DNA from: Eubacterium oxidoreducens
GTDB taxonomy: Bacteria > Bacillota > Clostridia > Lachnospirales > Lachnospiraceae
Assembly: GCF_900104415.1 (NCBI RefSeq)
Contig: NZ_FMXR01000004.1
Span: 186,001 to 250,000 of the forward strand
DNA: 64,000 nt
Direction: 5' to 3'
Shown here: positions 34,747 through 44,205 of the stretch, one piece after another
How the letters are laid out: each line of letters opens with the position of its first letter
Numbering within the stretch: position 1 is the stretch's first letter
The notes under the pieces: generated by a model
Seen by the model: the letters and a program-made list of their open reading frames with translations, nothing else
Told to the model about the DNA's origin: nothing
The model's database searches: none
Translations under genes and position numbers: made by a program

Positions 34747-36537
34747 GTGGAAAAAATGAGGAGATTAAAATATTTAGCCTTAATGGCACTTATGTCAGTT
34801 ACAGTTGTTGGAACCGGAGGACAGGCGGTTACTGTTTTAGGCGGAGAAACTGCAGCAGTAGTGGACTCCCAAGAGACGGCCGAAACCTATTCCTTCGGAA
34901 CGGAGAATACGCAGCTTGCACCGGGAAGCTATCAGGTTTCTACGCGGTTTTTAAATGCAAGTAAAACAGATGGAACAGAAGCAGATTATTTTACCAATGA
35001 TGACTATCTGTCCGGAATTTCTGACAGCATATTAGATACGGCAACCGTTGTTGTTGATGAAGACGGAACGGCAAAGGTTTATGTATTTTTAAACCAAAGT
35101 TATACTTACACCAATACGGCATATAACGTTAGCATATCCGGGCTTTTTACAGATTCCATGTCTGTAAATAAAGATTTTACAAATGTTTCTGCCACTGAAG
35201 CCACAAACGTGGAAGAGTGTACAGTAGAAGAAACGAAGGAATATACCAGTCAGTCAACCGACGAGGATGGGAATGAGACAGAAACGGTAACGGAATATCC
35301 GACGGTTGTCAGCTTCACCTTAACAGAGGATATGGCATCTCATAATGGTGTTTATGCTTATTCGGTTTCCAGCGGCAGAGCGAGCACGGTATTGCTTGCA
35401 TTTGATTGGGCAAATGCCCAGAGCGTTACCTACGGAACAAATGCCACGCAGCTCAATCCGGGAAATTATACGGTGCCGGTATCCCTGATGAAAGCAGATG
35501 ATACAAGCGCAACGTCCATGTCGAATGGAGTAATCGGCGGAGATGCAAGTCTGACGATCGGTTACGACAACAGCGCAACGCTGACCATTCCGATTCAGGG
35601 ATTGACTTATATGGGAATTACCGCATATTCTTCCGATTGGAAAATTTACGCCGGAGATACCTCAACAGAGACGACAGATGCGCAGTACACCGTAGATGAA
35701 GACGGAAATGTAAATTCCATCACATTTTCTGTGCCGGATATTACTGCGGATGGGGTTTATGTCAGTATGACCGCCATGAGCCGTACGAATAATGTTTATC
35801 TTGCGATTGATTGGGAAAATGCCGCTATAGCAACTTCGTCAACCGAAGATTTGGATGCGACAAATCTTGGTACTTCTTCTTTATCGGCTGCGATCACGGC
35901 GGCTTCGGCCTTAAAAGAAACAGATTATACGGTGGCCAGTTATAAGAAATTAACTGCGGCTATTGCTACGGCAAAGAGCGCTCTTTCGACGGTTTCTACC
36001 GAAGATGAAGTTACGGCAGCAGTGGATGCCTTAAATGCAGCAGTAAAGGCGTTGGTAAAAGCAGGGGATGCAAGTTCTTTAAAGTCCCTTGTAAAAACAG
36101 CAAACGCTCTTAGTTCTTCGACCTTTACCTCATCCAGCTGGAAGAAGGTAAAAAGTGCAGTATCAAAAGCGCAAACAAATATTGATAACAGAGCTTCCGC
36201 AACAGATCTTGCTTCCTCCAAGACGACATTGAACAACGCGCTGAAGGCCCTTGAGACGAAGAAGGTTACCAAAGTGACGGCTAAGAATACCGCAGCAAAA
36301 AAAGCAACGGTTCGGTGGAAAAAGGTAAGTGGAGCAACGGGATATTATGTATATCGTTCTACGAAGAAGAGCAGCGGATATAAGAAAGTGGCAACGGTAA
36401 CTTCCGCTGTAAAATATACAGACAAAAAGCTTTCAAAGAAAACGTATTATTACAAGATTGTTGCTTACAAAACCGTAAACAAAATCAAGGTAAAGGGAAG
36501 CAAATCGGCAAGCGCAAAAGTTAAGATCAAAAAATAG
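34747..36537 (+). CDS. Secreted NEAT-like heme-binding protein with FIVAR and Fn3-like tail
   Basis: 596 residues. A signal peptide ends near residue 35. Two NEAT-like repeats begin at QLAPGSYQVS and QLNPGNYTVPVSLMKADD (about residues 56-220 and 240-370), the second with the SMSNG helix typical of heme-binding loops. FIVAR helices (about 375-505) and a Fn3-like domain rich in Lys and Tyr close the protein. No sortase motif or anchor is seen, so it may bind the wall by charge. GTG 34747 is used because AGGAAAG is well spaced; ATG 34756 is an alternative. It is the first gene behind the palindromic promoter. Confidence 0.8.
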   Translation: MEKMRRLKYLALMALMSVTVVGTGGQAVTVLGGETAAVVDSQETAETYSFGTENTQLAPGSYQVSTRFLNASKTDGTEADYFTNDDYLSGISDSILDTATVVVDEDGTAKVYVFLNQSYTYTNTAYNVSISGLFTDSMSVNKDFTNVSATEATNVEECTVEETKEYTSQSTDEDGNETETVTEYPTVVSFTLTEDMASHNGVYAYSVSSGRASTVLLAFDWANAQSVTYGTNATQLNPGNYTVPVSLMKADDTSATSMSNGVIGGDASLTIGYDNSATLTIPIQGLTYMGITAYSSDWKIYAGDTSTETTDAQYTVDEDGNVNSITFSVPDITADGVYVSMTAMSRTNNVYLAIDWENAAIATSSTEDLDATNLGTSSLSAAITAASALKETDYTVASYKKLTAAIATAKSALSTVSTEDEVTAAVDALNAAVKALVKAGDASSLKSLVKTANALSSSTFTSSSWKKVKSAVSKAQTNIDNRASATDLASSKTTLNNALKALETKKVTKVTAKNTAAKKATVRWKKVSGATGYYVYRSTKKSSGYKKVATVTSAVKYTDKKLSKKTYYYKIVAYKTVNKIKVKGSKSASAKVKIKK

Positions 36538-36567
36538 TGACACTAAAATAAAAGAGGGAAGGGAGCG

Positions 36568-38145
36568 TTGTATAAGGTGAAGGGTATGAAAAACCTTAAA
36601 AAATGGATTCTGGGAATTATTTGTCTTAACCTGTGCCTTTTTTTGTCAGGGCAGGCGAATGTAACAGGTTTTAGCGCAGCGACGGAAGAGACCTCCGTTT
36701 ATTATGCAGTATCCGGCACATTGTATCAGGCATCTTCTAATGCAGAATCCATGGCAAACAGTGCCATAAAACAACTTTATATCGAAGAAGCTTCGGATGG
36801 CGCCATGTATCTTCGAATCACCTTACAGCCGGTGGAGGCCATGGGGATGAGCGGATATTTGGGATGGCTGAAATATTATGAAGATTATGATACCGATACC
36901 GCCCCCTCTGCATCGGCTGCCTTAACTGCAGCCGATGTCCTTTCTAAGTACAGCGTTTTTGACAGTTATAACAATGCCTCTTCGGGAAGCGATTCTCAGA
37001 TGAAAGGCAAGAGTTATCCCAAGGTGGTCAAAATACCTGTTGATAAGAATCAAAGCAGGTATTGGATGCAGGTCTATGTTCCTTTAATGGAAGGAATCAG
37101 CGCCGGATCCGGCACCCAGACAGTACGCCTGGTATTGGATTATTCCACCATGGAAGAGGTAAGCCTGCAGGAAGTAAAAGCAGCGGAAGGAACGAATGAG
37201 ACATCTTCGGAAGAAACTTCCGATAAGGCCGGCTCGACCTTAGGCAGCAATGCATCTTCTTCAAAAACGGACAGCAGCGGAAAAACCGGAAAAAGCAAAA
37301 CTTCCGATCTGGATATTGCCACATTGGAGGATGGAACCTATTACCTGTCCGGAGAAATGCTGAAGGTGGATAAAAGCACTACGTCCATGGCGAATTCCGC
37401 CATTAATCCGATTATCAAGCTTACGGTAAAAAAAGGAAAATACACCGTAACCGTAAATTTTAAGGGCATGAGCGTAGGAAGTGGCAGCGGATATCTGGGA
37501 AAGATCAAATATTATACCAATGCTTATAAGGCCTCGTCCACTCAAATTACAGGAACGACCCATGAGGCAACGGTAAAATCCTACCAGAAGAATTCCGATG
37601 GAACCAAGGTTTCCGACAGTTATGGAACCGATTATCCCAAACAGGTAACCTTCCCCCTGATAAAAAAAGCAATCAAAAATGGCGGGTATGTGCCTTTACA
37701 GGTTTATGTGCCGGTGATGGAAGCAATTTCCGCCGGAAGCGGAACCCAAAATGTTTATTTAAAACTGGATTATTCTACATTAGCCAAGAAAAAATCTTCG
37801 GTAGATACCACTTCATCTTCCGCAAGTGAAAACAGTGAGGCTGCGGACACAACTACCGGTTCCGGATCGTCCCAGGGAAGCTCCCTTGCCGAGGCAGGGA
37901 CTTTGACGGTGGAGGAAGACGGTGATGAGGAGGAAGGCAAAGAAGAAATTCTTTCCGTAACAGAATTTTCTAAGAGCCGGGAAGACAGCGGGGAAAGTGC
38001 AGTAAGTACAACAGCCGTATCCGCCGAGACCAAAGAGTTAGAGCCACCTCTTAGAAAATACGGAATTCCGGGGATTATAGTGATTGCGTTTTTGGCAGGG
38101 CATGGTATTTTCCGGTATCGTGCACGTATGAGGCGCTTACAATAA
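36568..38145 (+). CDS. Membrane-anchored protein with two NEAT domains
   Basis: 525 residues with a signal peptide, two clear NEAT domains (about 48-215 and 258-420) and a C-terminal membrane span (IPGIIVIAFLAGHGIF) with basic tail. Both NEATs have the SMANSAI helix and the GYLG, PKxV and GTQxVxLxLDYS strands. The strand that carries the axial Tyr pair in Isd proteins reads YWMQVY and YVPLQVY, so the YxxxY spacing is not kept. It should relay heme from the outer proteins to the membrane. TTG 36568 and ATG 36586 are both plausible starts. Confidence 0.88.
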   Translation: MYKVKGMKNLKKWILGIICLNLCLFLSGQANVTGFSAATEETSVYYAVSGTLYQASSNAESMANSAIKQLYIEEASDGAMYLRITLQPVEAMGMSGYLGWLKYYEDYDTDTAPSASAALTAADVLSKYSVFDSYNNASSGSDSQMKGKSYPKVVKIPVDKNQSRYWMQVYVPLMEGISAGSGTQTVRLVLDYSTMEEVSLQEVKAAEGTNETSSEETSDKAGSTLGSNASSSKTDSSGKTGKSKTSDLDIATLEDGTYYLSGEMLKVDKSTTSMANSAINPIIKLTVKKGKYTVTVNFKGMSVGSGSGYLGKIKYYTNAYKASSTQITGTTHEATVKSYQKNSDGTKVSDSYGTDYPKQVTFPLIKKAIKNGGYVPLQVYVPVMEAISAGSGTQNVYLKLDYSTLAKKKSSVDTTSSSASENSEAADTTTGSGSSQGSSLAEAGTLTVEEDGDEEEGKEEILSVTEFSKSREDSGESAVSTTAVSAETKELEPPLRKYGIPGIIVIAFLAGHGIFRYRARMRRLQ

Positions 38146-38168
38146 AGAAAAAGAGTAGGAGAAAACTA

Positions 38169-39086
38169 TTGTTTGGCAAGATAAATCAAAAGACAATTCT
38201 TATATGGGCCGTCGGTCTTTGTATGGTGGGAATGTTTTTGCTGCGTCCGCTGCCGGCTTTGGCAGCTGCAGGAACGGTTTATACCGTAGATGTGGTAAGA
38301 AGCTATTCTCATCCCGTAACCGGTGAAATCGAAGATGCCGGAGGAGAATCCGGCGCAGCCACCGGTCAGGGCATGGTTGAGGGCGTTGTAAAATCCACCG
38401 GTATTATGGAAATTACAGATTCCGGATCTTATTACATTACAGTGGAACTTAGTCTGATTGATGAAACCTCAGACCAGAAATTTCAGGTGCAGAAACAAGG
38501 AGACACTTCCTGGAGTAATCCGGAACTGGGAATTACCGGAACCGGAAGCGACTCCAATGGGACGACGGATTATGTATGCATTAAACTTCCTTCCAAAGAT
38601 GGAATCGTCCGTTGTTCCATGTACGTAGAGCAAATGGGCCGGGAAGTTGTTTTTTATTTTTATGCCGAAAATTTAACGGAAGGAAATTCTACCGGTTTGC
38701 CTGCAACCTTGGTGACAACAGCTTCCAAAAGTGATGCTGAGGACGAGGAGAAAGAGGATACCTCAGAGGAAGAACTTACAGAAACTGCCGGAGATACCTC
38801 AGAGGAAGAACTTACGGAATCTGCCGGAGATACCTCCGAAAATCAGGGCTTAACCCTTTCAACGGAGAGGGAAGTTTCCGATACCGAAGAGGACGATGCA
38901 GGGGGAGGAAACAGAAGTTTTGCAGAGCAATTGGCGCTGAATATTATTTCCGGTGTAGTTGTGGGGCTCATTTTGCTTTTTGCAGCCGCCGGCATTGTTT
39001 ATTTGTTTTTGAAAAAAAGGAAAGAATGGTTTTATGATGCCTTTGACGATCCGGATTGGGAAGATGAGGACAAAGACCATGAGTAA
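38169..39086 (+). CDS. Shp-like membrane-anchored heme-binding protein
   Basis: 305 residues. An N-terminal signal (ending AALAAAG-like), a domain beginning YTVDVVRSYSHPVTGEIED and continuing through SMYVEQMGREVVFYF, an acidic Thr/Glu linker with a short tandem repeat (TSEEELTE twice), a C-terminal membrane span and an acidic tail. This matches the streptococcal Shp heme-binding domain plan, in which methionines ligate heme and pass it to HtsA. TTG start with AGGAG seven bases upstream. It overlaps the lipoprotein gene by 8 bases. Confidence 0.8.
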   Translation: MFGKINQKTILIWAVGLCMVGMFLLRPLPALAAAGTVYTVDVVRSYSHPVTGEIEDAGGESGAATGQGMVEGVVKSTGIMEITDSGSYYITVELSLIDETSDQKFQVQKQGDTSWSNPELGITGTGSDSNGTTDYVCIKLPSKDGIVRCSMYVEQMGREVVFYFYAENLTEGNSTGLPATLVTTASKSDAEDEEKEDTSEEELTETAGDTSEEELTESAGDTSENQGLTLSTEREVSDTEEDDAGGGNRSFAEQLALNIISGVVVGLILLFAAAGIVYLFLKKRKEWFYDAFDDPDWEDEDKDHE

Positions 39087-40047
39087 AGGAAACATAAAAG
39101 TGGCAGGACTTGTGCTGGGAATGGTTTTCCTTACGGCTTGCTCCGGAAAGTCCGGGCAAAAGGTTTCCACCGCAGAAGAAATTTCGATAACAACGGCAGA
39201 GGAATCCGGAGACTACTCCGAAGGGGTTAAGCTGGCCAAAGAAAAAGTGGAGGAAAAAGACGGCGAGGTAAATATCATTTCCACTTCTCCGGCGGTTACG
39301 GAAATTTGCGAGAAATTAAATCTTTCTCTTGTGGGAGTGGCGGAGTCCTCTCTCTATGAAATCCCGGAAGTTTATGAGGATGTAACAACCGTGGGAACTT
39401 CCATGAGTCCGGATATGGAAATAATTGGTTCTTTGAACCCGGATTGGATTTTAAGTCCCCTTTCTTTGCAAAGCGATTTGGAGCCAAAGTATGAGGAACT
39501 GGATACGGATTGGGCTTTTGTTAACGTAAACAGTCTTCAGGGCATGTATACCTCAATTTTGGAGCTGGGATATATTTTCGACCGGGAAAAAGAAGCAGAG
39601 GCTCTGGTAAAAGATTATGAGGATTTTCTGGAATCCTATCAGGCGAAAAACGATGACGAGGAAAGTCCAAAAGTGTTGATTTTAATGGGGCTTCCAGGCT
39701 CTTATGTAATTGCAACCCCGGAGTCTTATGTAGGAAATCTGGTAGAGATCGCCGGGGGCGAGAATGTTTATGAAGGGGAAGAAGATGCCTTTATCAGCGT
39801 AAATACCGAAGATATGAAAACAAAAGAGCCGGATGTGATTTTGCTGGCGGCTCATGCTCTTCCCGATGAGGTGAGCGAAATGTTTGAAGAGGAATTTGCC
39901 ACCAATGATATATGGCAGCATTTTGAGGCGGTGCAAAATAATCAGGTTTATGAATTGACCTATGATTATTTTGGCATGAGTGCGAATTTTGAATATCAAA
40001 ATGCGTTAGAAGAACTGCAAGGATATCTGTACTCTAATGAGGAATAA
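39079..40047 (+). CDS. Heme/iron ABC transporter substrate-binding lipoprotein
   Basis: 322 residues with lipobox LTAC (Cys at about residue 20) and a class III (PF01497) periplasmic-binding fold: VNIISTSPAVTEICEKL, VGTSMSPDMEIIGSLNPDWIL and the single long helix before the second lobe. The ATG at 39079 has GAGGA eight bases upstream and overlaps the Shp-like gene. By position it is the counterpart of HtsA/SiaA, taking heme from the Shp-like protein; the ligand itself is inferred. Confidence 0.9.
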   Translation: MSKGNIKVAGLVLGMVFLTACSGKSGQKVSTAEEISITTAEESGDYSEGVKLAKEKVEEKDGEVNIISTSPAVTEICEKLNLSLVGVAESSLYEIPEVYEDVTTVGTSMSPDMEIIGSLNPDWILSPLSLQSDLEPKYEELDTDWAFVNVNSLQGMYTSILELGYIFDREKEAEALVKDYEDFLESYQAKNDDEESPKVLILMGLPGSYVIATPESYVGNLVEIAGGENVYEGEEDAFISVNTEDMKTKEPDVILLAAHALPDEVSEMFEEEFATNDIWQHFEAVQNNQVYELTYDYFGMSANFEYQNALEELQGYLYSNEE

Positions 40048-40063
40048 AGGAAGGAAAAGGCAA

Positions 40064-41098
40064 ATGGAAGGAAATTCCGTAAGGATTGAGAGAAAGGACT
40101 ATGAAACACAAAGGAAAAAAGCTGCAAGATCCGCTCTTGCTTTTGCGCTGTTGGCACTGATGCTGGTAGCTCTTGTTTTTGCGTCGGCAAATATCGGAAG
40201 CCTTAGGGTCGGGGTCGGCCAAATGTTTCGAGGCCTTTTTTTAGAATATGACGCAGATGTCTATACCATATTTGACCTTCGTTTTCCACGCATTGCGATT
40301 TCATTGCTGGCAGGTGCGGCATTTTCCGTGGCCGGCGTTTTGTTTCAGGCGGTTTTGAAAAATCCTCTGGCAGATCCGGGAATTATTGGGATTTCCGGAG
40401 GAGCCGGCTGTTTTTCCATATTGCTTTTATGTGTGGCGCCGGGAATGTATGCCTTTTCTCCTTTGTTTGCCTGCCTGGGAGGCGTGGTTGCTTTTGCGCT
40501 GGTTTATGCCTTGTCCTGGAAGGGCGGCTTAAGCCCTTTGCGGATTATTCTGGTGGGAATTGCAATTGACGCATTTTTTACCGGACTGGTAAATGCAGTA
40601 GATGATATCAGCGGTTCTTCTTCTTCCGTAGCATCCATTGTGGAAGGGAATATTACTCAAATGAGCTGGGATGATGCAAAGACCTTGGCACCTTATGTTA
40701 TTATCGGGCTGATTTCGGCAAGTATTGTATCGGGGCGCTGTAACTTACTGGCTCTGGAAGATAAAACGGCTAGAGGATTGGGGATGAATGTTTATCGCCA
40801 GCGGCTGATTATTTCCTTTATTGCAGTAATCCTGGCAAGTATTTCTACGGCAGTGGTGGGATCCATCAGCTTTTTGGGACTGATCGTGCCTCACCTTGGA
40901 AGGCTTTTGGTAGGGTCCGAACACGGCAAACTGATTCCTTTTTCCATGATGCTGGGCGCTTTTATTTTTTTGGGAGCGGATACCATTGGGCGAAGCATTG
41001 CCTATCCCTATGAAATCAGTGCATCCGTTATTATGTGCATTGTGGGCGGCCCCTTCTTTGTATTTATGTTAAGGAGGTCAAACAGTTATGGAAAATAA
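40064..41098 (+). CDS. Heme/iron ABC transporter permease (FecCD family)
   Basis: 344 residues with the FecCD/BtuC signature: RFPRIAISLLAGAAFSVAG near the N terminus, QAVLKNPLADPGIIGISGGAG, and FLGLIVPHLGRLLVG in the C-terminal part; about nine to ten membrane segments. I chose ATG 40064, preceded by AAGGAAAAGG; an in-frame ATG at 40037 lacks a good RBS and lies inside the upstream gene. It overlaps the ATPase gene by 11 bases. Confidence 0.92.
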   Translation: MEGNSVRIERKDYETQRKKAARSALAFALLALMLVALVFASANIGSLRVGVGQMFRGLFLEYDADVYTIFDLRFPRIAISLLAGAAFSVAGVLFQAVLKNPLADPGIIGISGGAGCFSILLLCVAPGMYAFSPLFACLGGVVAFALVYALSWKGGLSPLRIILVGIAIDAFFTGLVNAVDDISGSSSSVASIVEGNITQMSWDDAKTLAPYVIIGLISASIVSGRCNLLALEDKTARGLGMNVYRQRLIISFIAVILASISTAVVGSISFLGLIVPHLGRLLVGSEHGKLIPFSMMLGAFIFLGADTIGRSIAYPYEISASVIMCIVGGPFFVFMLRRSNSYGK

Positions 41099-42458
41099 AA
41101 GAATTCACCGGCCGGAAATGGAAGTTCGGGATTTGTGTTTTGCTTACGGAAAAAACCGTGTTTTAAAAGGGATTAACCTTCAAGTTGAAAAAGGAAAGAT
41201 TACAACCATTATGGGGGCTAACGGTTGCGGCAAATCCACCCTTTTTAATGTGATGACAAAAAATCTTGTGCCTATGGGAGGACAGGTTTTTCTCCGGGGG
41301 AAAAACATATGGAATCTGGGACAAAAAGAATATGCAAGGCAGGTAGCTATTGTGCACCAGCACAACACCGCGCCCGGGGATATGACAGTGCGGGAGCTGA
41401 TTCGTTTGGGGCGAACCCCTTATAAAGAGATTTTCCACGGACATAAGCATTGCAAAATGCCGGAGGAAAACATGGACGAAGATTATGTGGACTGGGCCAT
41501 GAAGGTTACCGGAGTGGATGAACTTAAGGATCGGGAAATGGCAAGACTTTCCGGGGGACAGCGCCAAAGAGTATGGATTGCCATGGCGCTGGCTCAGGAT
41601 ACCAAAATTTTATTTTTGGATGAGCCAACCACCTATCTGGATATTCGTTATCAGATTGAAATTCTGGAATTGGTGCAAAAACTGAATCGGAATTACGGCA
41701 TTACCATTATTATGGTGCTTCATGATATTAACCAGGCCATTGCATTTTCCCATTGCATCATTGGGTTAAAGAACGGAAAAGTTCAGGTCTGCGGTTTGCC
41801 AAAGGACGTTATTACAAAAGAAAACTTAAAATCTTTATATGGAATTTCCCTTTCGGTAACGGAAGAGGGAGGAGAAAAGGTTGTAGTGGTTTCTCGGCGG
41901 GACGGGGAGACTCCTAGGAACAAAGAAGTGATTGCAAGGCCCCGGGCTTTCGGACAGAAAAAAGAAGCAGAGGAAGAAAAGAAAAAAAGTCCAAAGAACA
42001 AAAGAAAGAAATCCCGAAGTAAAGTTGTCAGAGCTCTTTGGGCAGCTTTGGGATGTGTGTGTCTGACTTTGGGAACGGTTGGCGTGGTTCTTCCCATACT
42101 TCCTACTGTACCTTTTTACCTGGTGACTATTTTTTGCTTTGCCAAAAGTTCCGACCGCTTATACCAATGGTTCACCGATACAAAGCTGTATCATAAGCAT
42201 CTGGAAAATTTTGTAAAGCATCGGGCAATGACAGTGAAAACCAAGGCTGCGATTATGATCAGTGTAACTGCGGTTATGGCTTTTGGTTTTATTATGATGC
42301 ATTCCGTTCCCATAGGCCGGATTATTCTGGCCTGCGTCTGGGTAATGCATTTGATCATATTTTTGTTTGTGATCAAAACGATTTCCCGGGAAGAGGAAGA
42401 GCGGCTTAAGAAAATTGACGGGAAAAACGACATAGGAGAATCTGTGAATTATGATTAA
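41088..42458 (+). CDS. Heme/iron ABC ATPase fused to a DUF454 (YbaN-like) membrane domain
   Basis: 456 residues. Residues 1-265 are a FecE-type ATPase: Walker A GANGCGKST, signature LSGGQRQR, Walker B ILFLDEPTTYLD, switch His in VLHDINQ. A Lys-rich linker (about 285-310) leads to a DUF454 domain: LGTVGVVLPILPTVPFYLV, CFAKSSDRLYQWF and about four hydrophobic helices. DUF454 proteins are normally separate and are often near heme genes. The fusion would anchor the ATPase and tie an unknown membrane function to heme uptake. It overlaps both neighbours by a few bases. Confidence 0.9.
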   Translation: MENKRIHRPEMEVRDLCFAYGKNRVLKGINLQVEKGKITTIMGANGCGKSTLFNVMTKNLVPMGGQVFLRGKNIWNLGQKEYARQVAIVHQHNTAPGDMTVRELIRLGRTPYKEIFHGHKHCKMPEENMDEDYVDWAMKVTGVDELKDREMARLSGGQRQRVWIAMALAQDTKILFLDEPTTYLDIRYQIEILELVQKLNRNYGITIIMVLHDINQAIAFSHCIIGLKNGKVQVCGLPKDVITKENLKSLYGISLSVTEEGGEKVVVVSRRDGETPRNKEVIARPRAFGQKKEAEEEKKKSPKNKRKKSRSKVVRALWAALGCVCLTLGTVGVVLPILPTVPFYLVTIFCFAKSSDRLYQWFTDTKLYHKHLENFVKHRAMTVKTKAAIMISVTAVMAFGFIMMHSVPIGRIILACVWVMHLIIFLFVIKTISREEEERLKKIDGKNDIGESVNYD

Positions 42459-44205
42459 AAAACGACTGATCAAACTCTTATCCCATGCAAAAAAATATAT
42501 TGTGTACCAGGTTCTTTTTCAGTGGCTGGCTTTGCTTTGCCAGGTGCTTATTGTTGCAAAAATTGCGGGAATCATAAAAGATCTTTTTGAAAAAAATTTA
42601 GATATCCCGGGGACTCGGGGAGCGGCAATTATTATTCTGGCTGCTGTGGCGGCAAGGTTTGTCTGTGACTATTTGTCCGGGAAGGCTTCCTTTGGAGCCT
42701 CTGCAGATGTGAAGCAGATTTTGCGGGTGAAGATCCACGAAAAGCTTCTTCGCCTGGGAGCATCCTACCGGGAGAAGATTTCTTCGGCAGAATTGGTACA
42801 AATGTCAGTGGAAGGCGTAGAGCAGCTGGAAATTTATTTCGGGAAATATTTATCCCAGTTTATTTACTCCATGATTGCCCCCATAACCTTGTTTGTGATT
42901 TTGTTTCCGGTTAATGCTCCTGCTTCCCTTGTGCTTTTGGTTTGCGTTCCTTTGATTCCGGCGGCGATTGTTGCGGTGCAAAAGATTGCTAAACGGCTTT
43001 TAAGTAAATATTGGGGGATTTATACGCAGCTGGGGGATTCTTTTTTGGAGAATCTTCAGGGACTTACTACCCTTAAAATTTATGAGGCAGACGGAGAAAA
43101 ATCCAGGGCGATGGATGAAGAGTCCGAGAGGTTTCGCCGAATTACCATGAAAGTTTTGACCATGCAGCTTAATTCCATCAGTGTTATGGATATTGTAGCT
43201 TATGGCGGTGCGGCTTTGGGGATGATCGTTGCACTGTTTCAGTTCGCCGGAGGCGGAGTGGATTTGAAAGGAGTGATTATGATTATCCTGCTGGCGTCGG
43301 AGTTTTTTATTCCACTTCGCCTGCTGGGCTCCTTTTTTCATATTGCCATGAACGGAATGGCGGCTTCCGACAAAATTTTTGATTTTTTGGATCTTCCGGA
43401 GCCAAAACAGGGAGGCAAAAGACTTCCCAAAAGAGCCTTTGATATTTCTTTGGAGCAGGTCTCCTTTGGCTATCAGGAGGAACGCCTTATTTTGCAGGAT
43501 GTGTCCATGGAGATTCCTTCCGGCTCTTTTGTATCGGTGGTAGGACTTTCCGGTTCCGGTAAAAGTACTATTGCCGGGATATTAATGGGAAGAAACAGAG
43601 GCTTTAAGGGAAAGATTCATTTTGGAGATATTTCCCTTAAAGAAATTGAAGAAGAAAGTCTGATGGAGCAGGTGACTTTGGTAAAACACGACAGTTATTT
43701 GTTTGGCGGCACGATTCGGGAGAATCTATTGCTGGGGAATCCAAAGGCTACGGAAAAAGAGATGGAAAGGGTGCTGTGGCAGGTAAATCTTTTGGGATTT
43801 GTCCAGGAACAAAAGGGGCTGGATACCATTCTTTTGGAAAGCGGGTCCAATCTTTCCGGCGGACAGCGCCAGCGTCTGTCTTTGGCCCGGGCTTTGCTTC
43901 ATGATTCGCCGGTATACATTTTTGATGAGGCTACTTCTAATATCGATATGGAAAGTGAAGCTTTAATTATGAAAGTGATTTATTCTCTGGCAAAGACAAA
44001 AACCGTATTCATGATTTCTCACCGGCTGGCAAATGTTACCGGCTCCGACTGCATTTATATGCTAAAAGACGGCAGGGTATCAGAATGTGGAACCCATGAG
44101 GAATTAATGGGGCAGGGAAAAGCGTATGCAAAATTATTCATGGAACAAAAAGCTCTGGAGGAATATGGGCTCCGGGAGGGAGGAAATTTGCGTGAATCAA
44201 AATAA
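42451..44205 (+). CDS. ABC half-transporter, exporter type (first of a pair)
   Basis: 584 residues: an exporter-fold membrane domain of six helices (1-300) and an ATPase with Walker A GLSGSGKST, signature LSGGQRQR and Walker B VYIFDEATSNID. Organisation resembles CydC/CydD and the exporter pair in the streptococcal sia operon. It overlaps the ATPase-DUF454 gene by 8 bases and its partner by 14, so the pair is co-made. Role in heme flux (efflux, intracellular trafficking) is inferred from location. Confidence 0.88.
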   Translation: MIKKRLIKLLSHAKKYIVYQVLFQWLALLCQVLIVAKIAGIIKDLFEKNLDIPGTRGAAIIILAAVAARFVCDYLSGKASFGASADVKQILRVKIHEKLLRLGASYREKISSAELVQMSVEGVEQLEIYFGKYLSQFIYSMIAPITLFVILFPVNAPASLVLLVCVPLIPAAIVAVQKIAKRLLSKYWGIYTQLGDSFLENLQGLTTLKIYEADGEKSRAMDEESERFRRITMKVLTMQLNSISVMDIVAYGGAALGMIVALFQFAGGGVDLKGVIMIILLASEFFIPLRLLGSFFHIAMNGMAASDKIFDFLDLPEPKQGGKRLPKRAFDISLEQVSFGYQEERLILQDVSMEIPSGSFVSVVGLSGSGKSTIAGILMGRNRGFKGKIHFGDISLKEIEEESLMEQVTLVKHDSYLFGGTIRENLLLGNPKATEKEMERVLWQVNLLGFVQEQKGLDTILLESGSNLSGGQRQRLSLARALLHDSPVYIFDEATSNIDMESEALIMKVIYSLAKTKTVFMISHRLANVTGSDCIYMLKDGRVSECGTHEELMGQGKAYAKLFMEQKALEEYGLREGGNLRESK

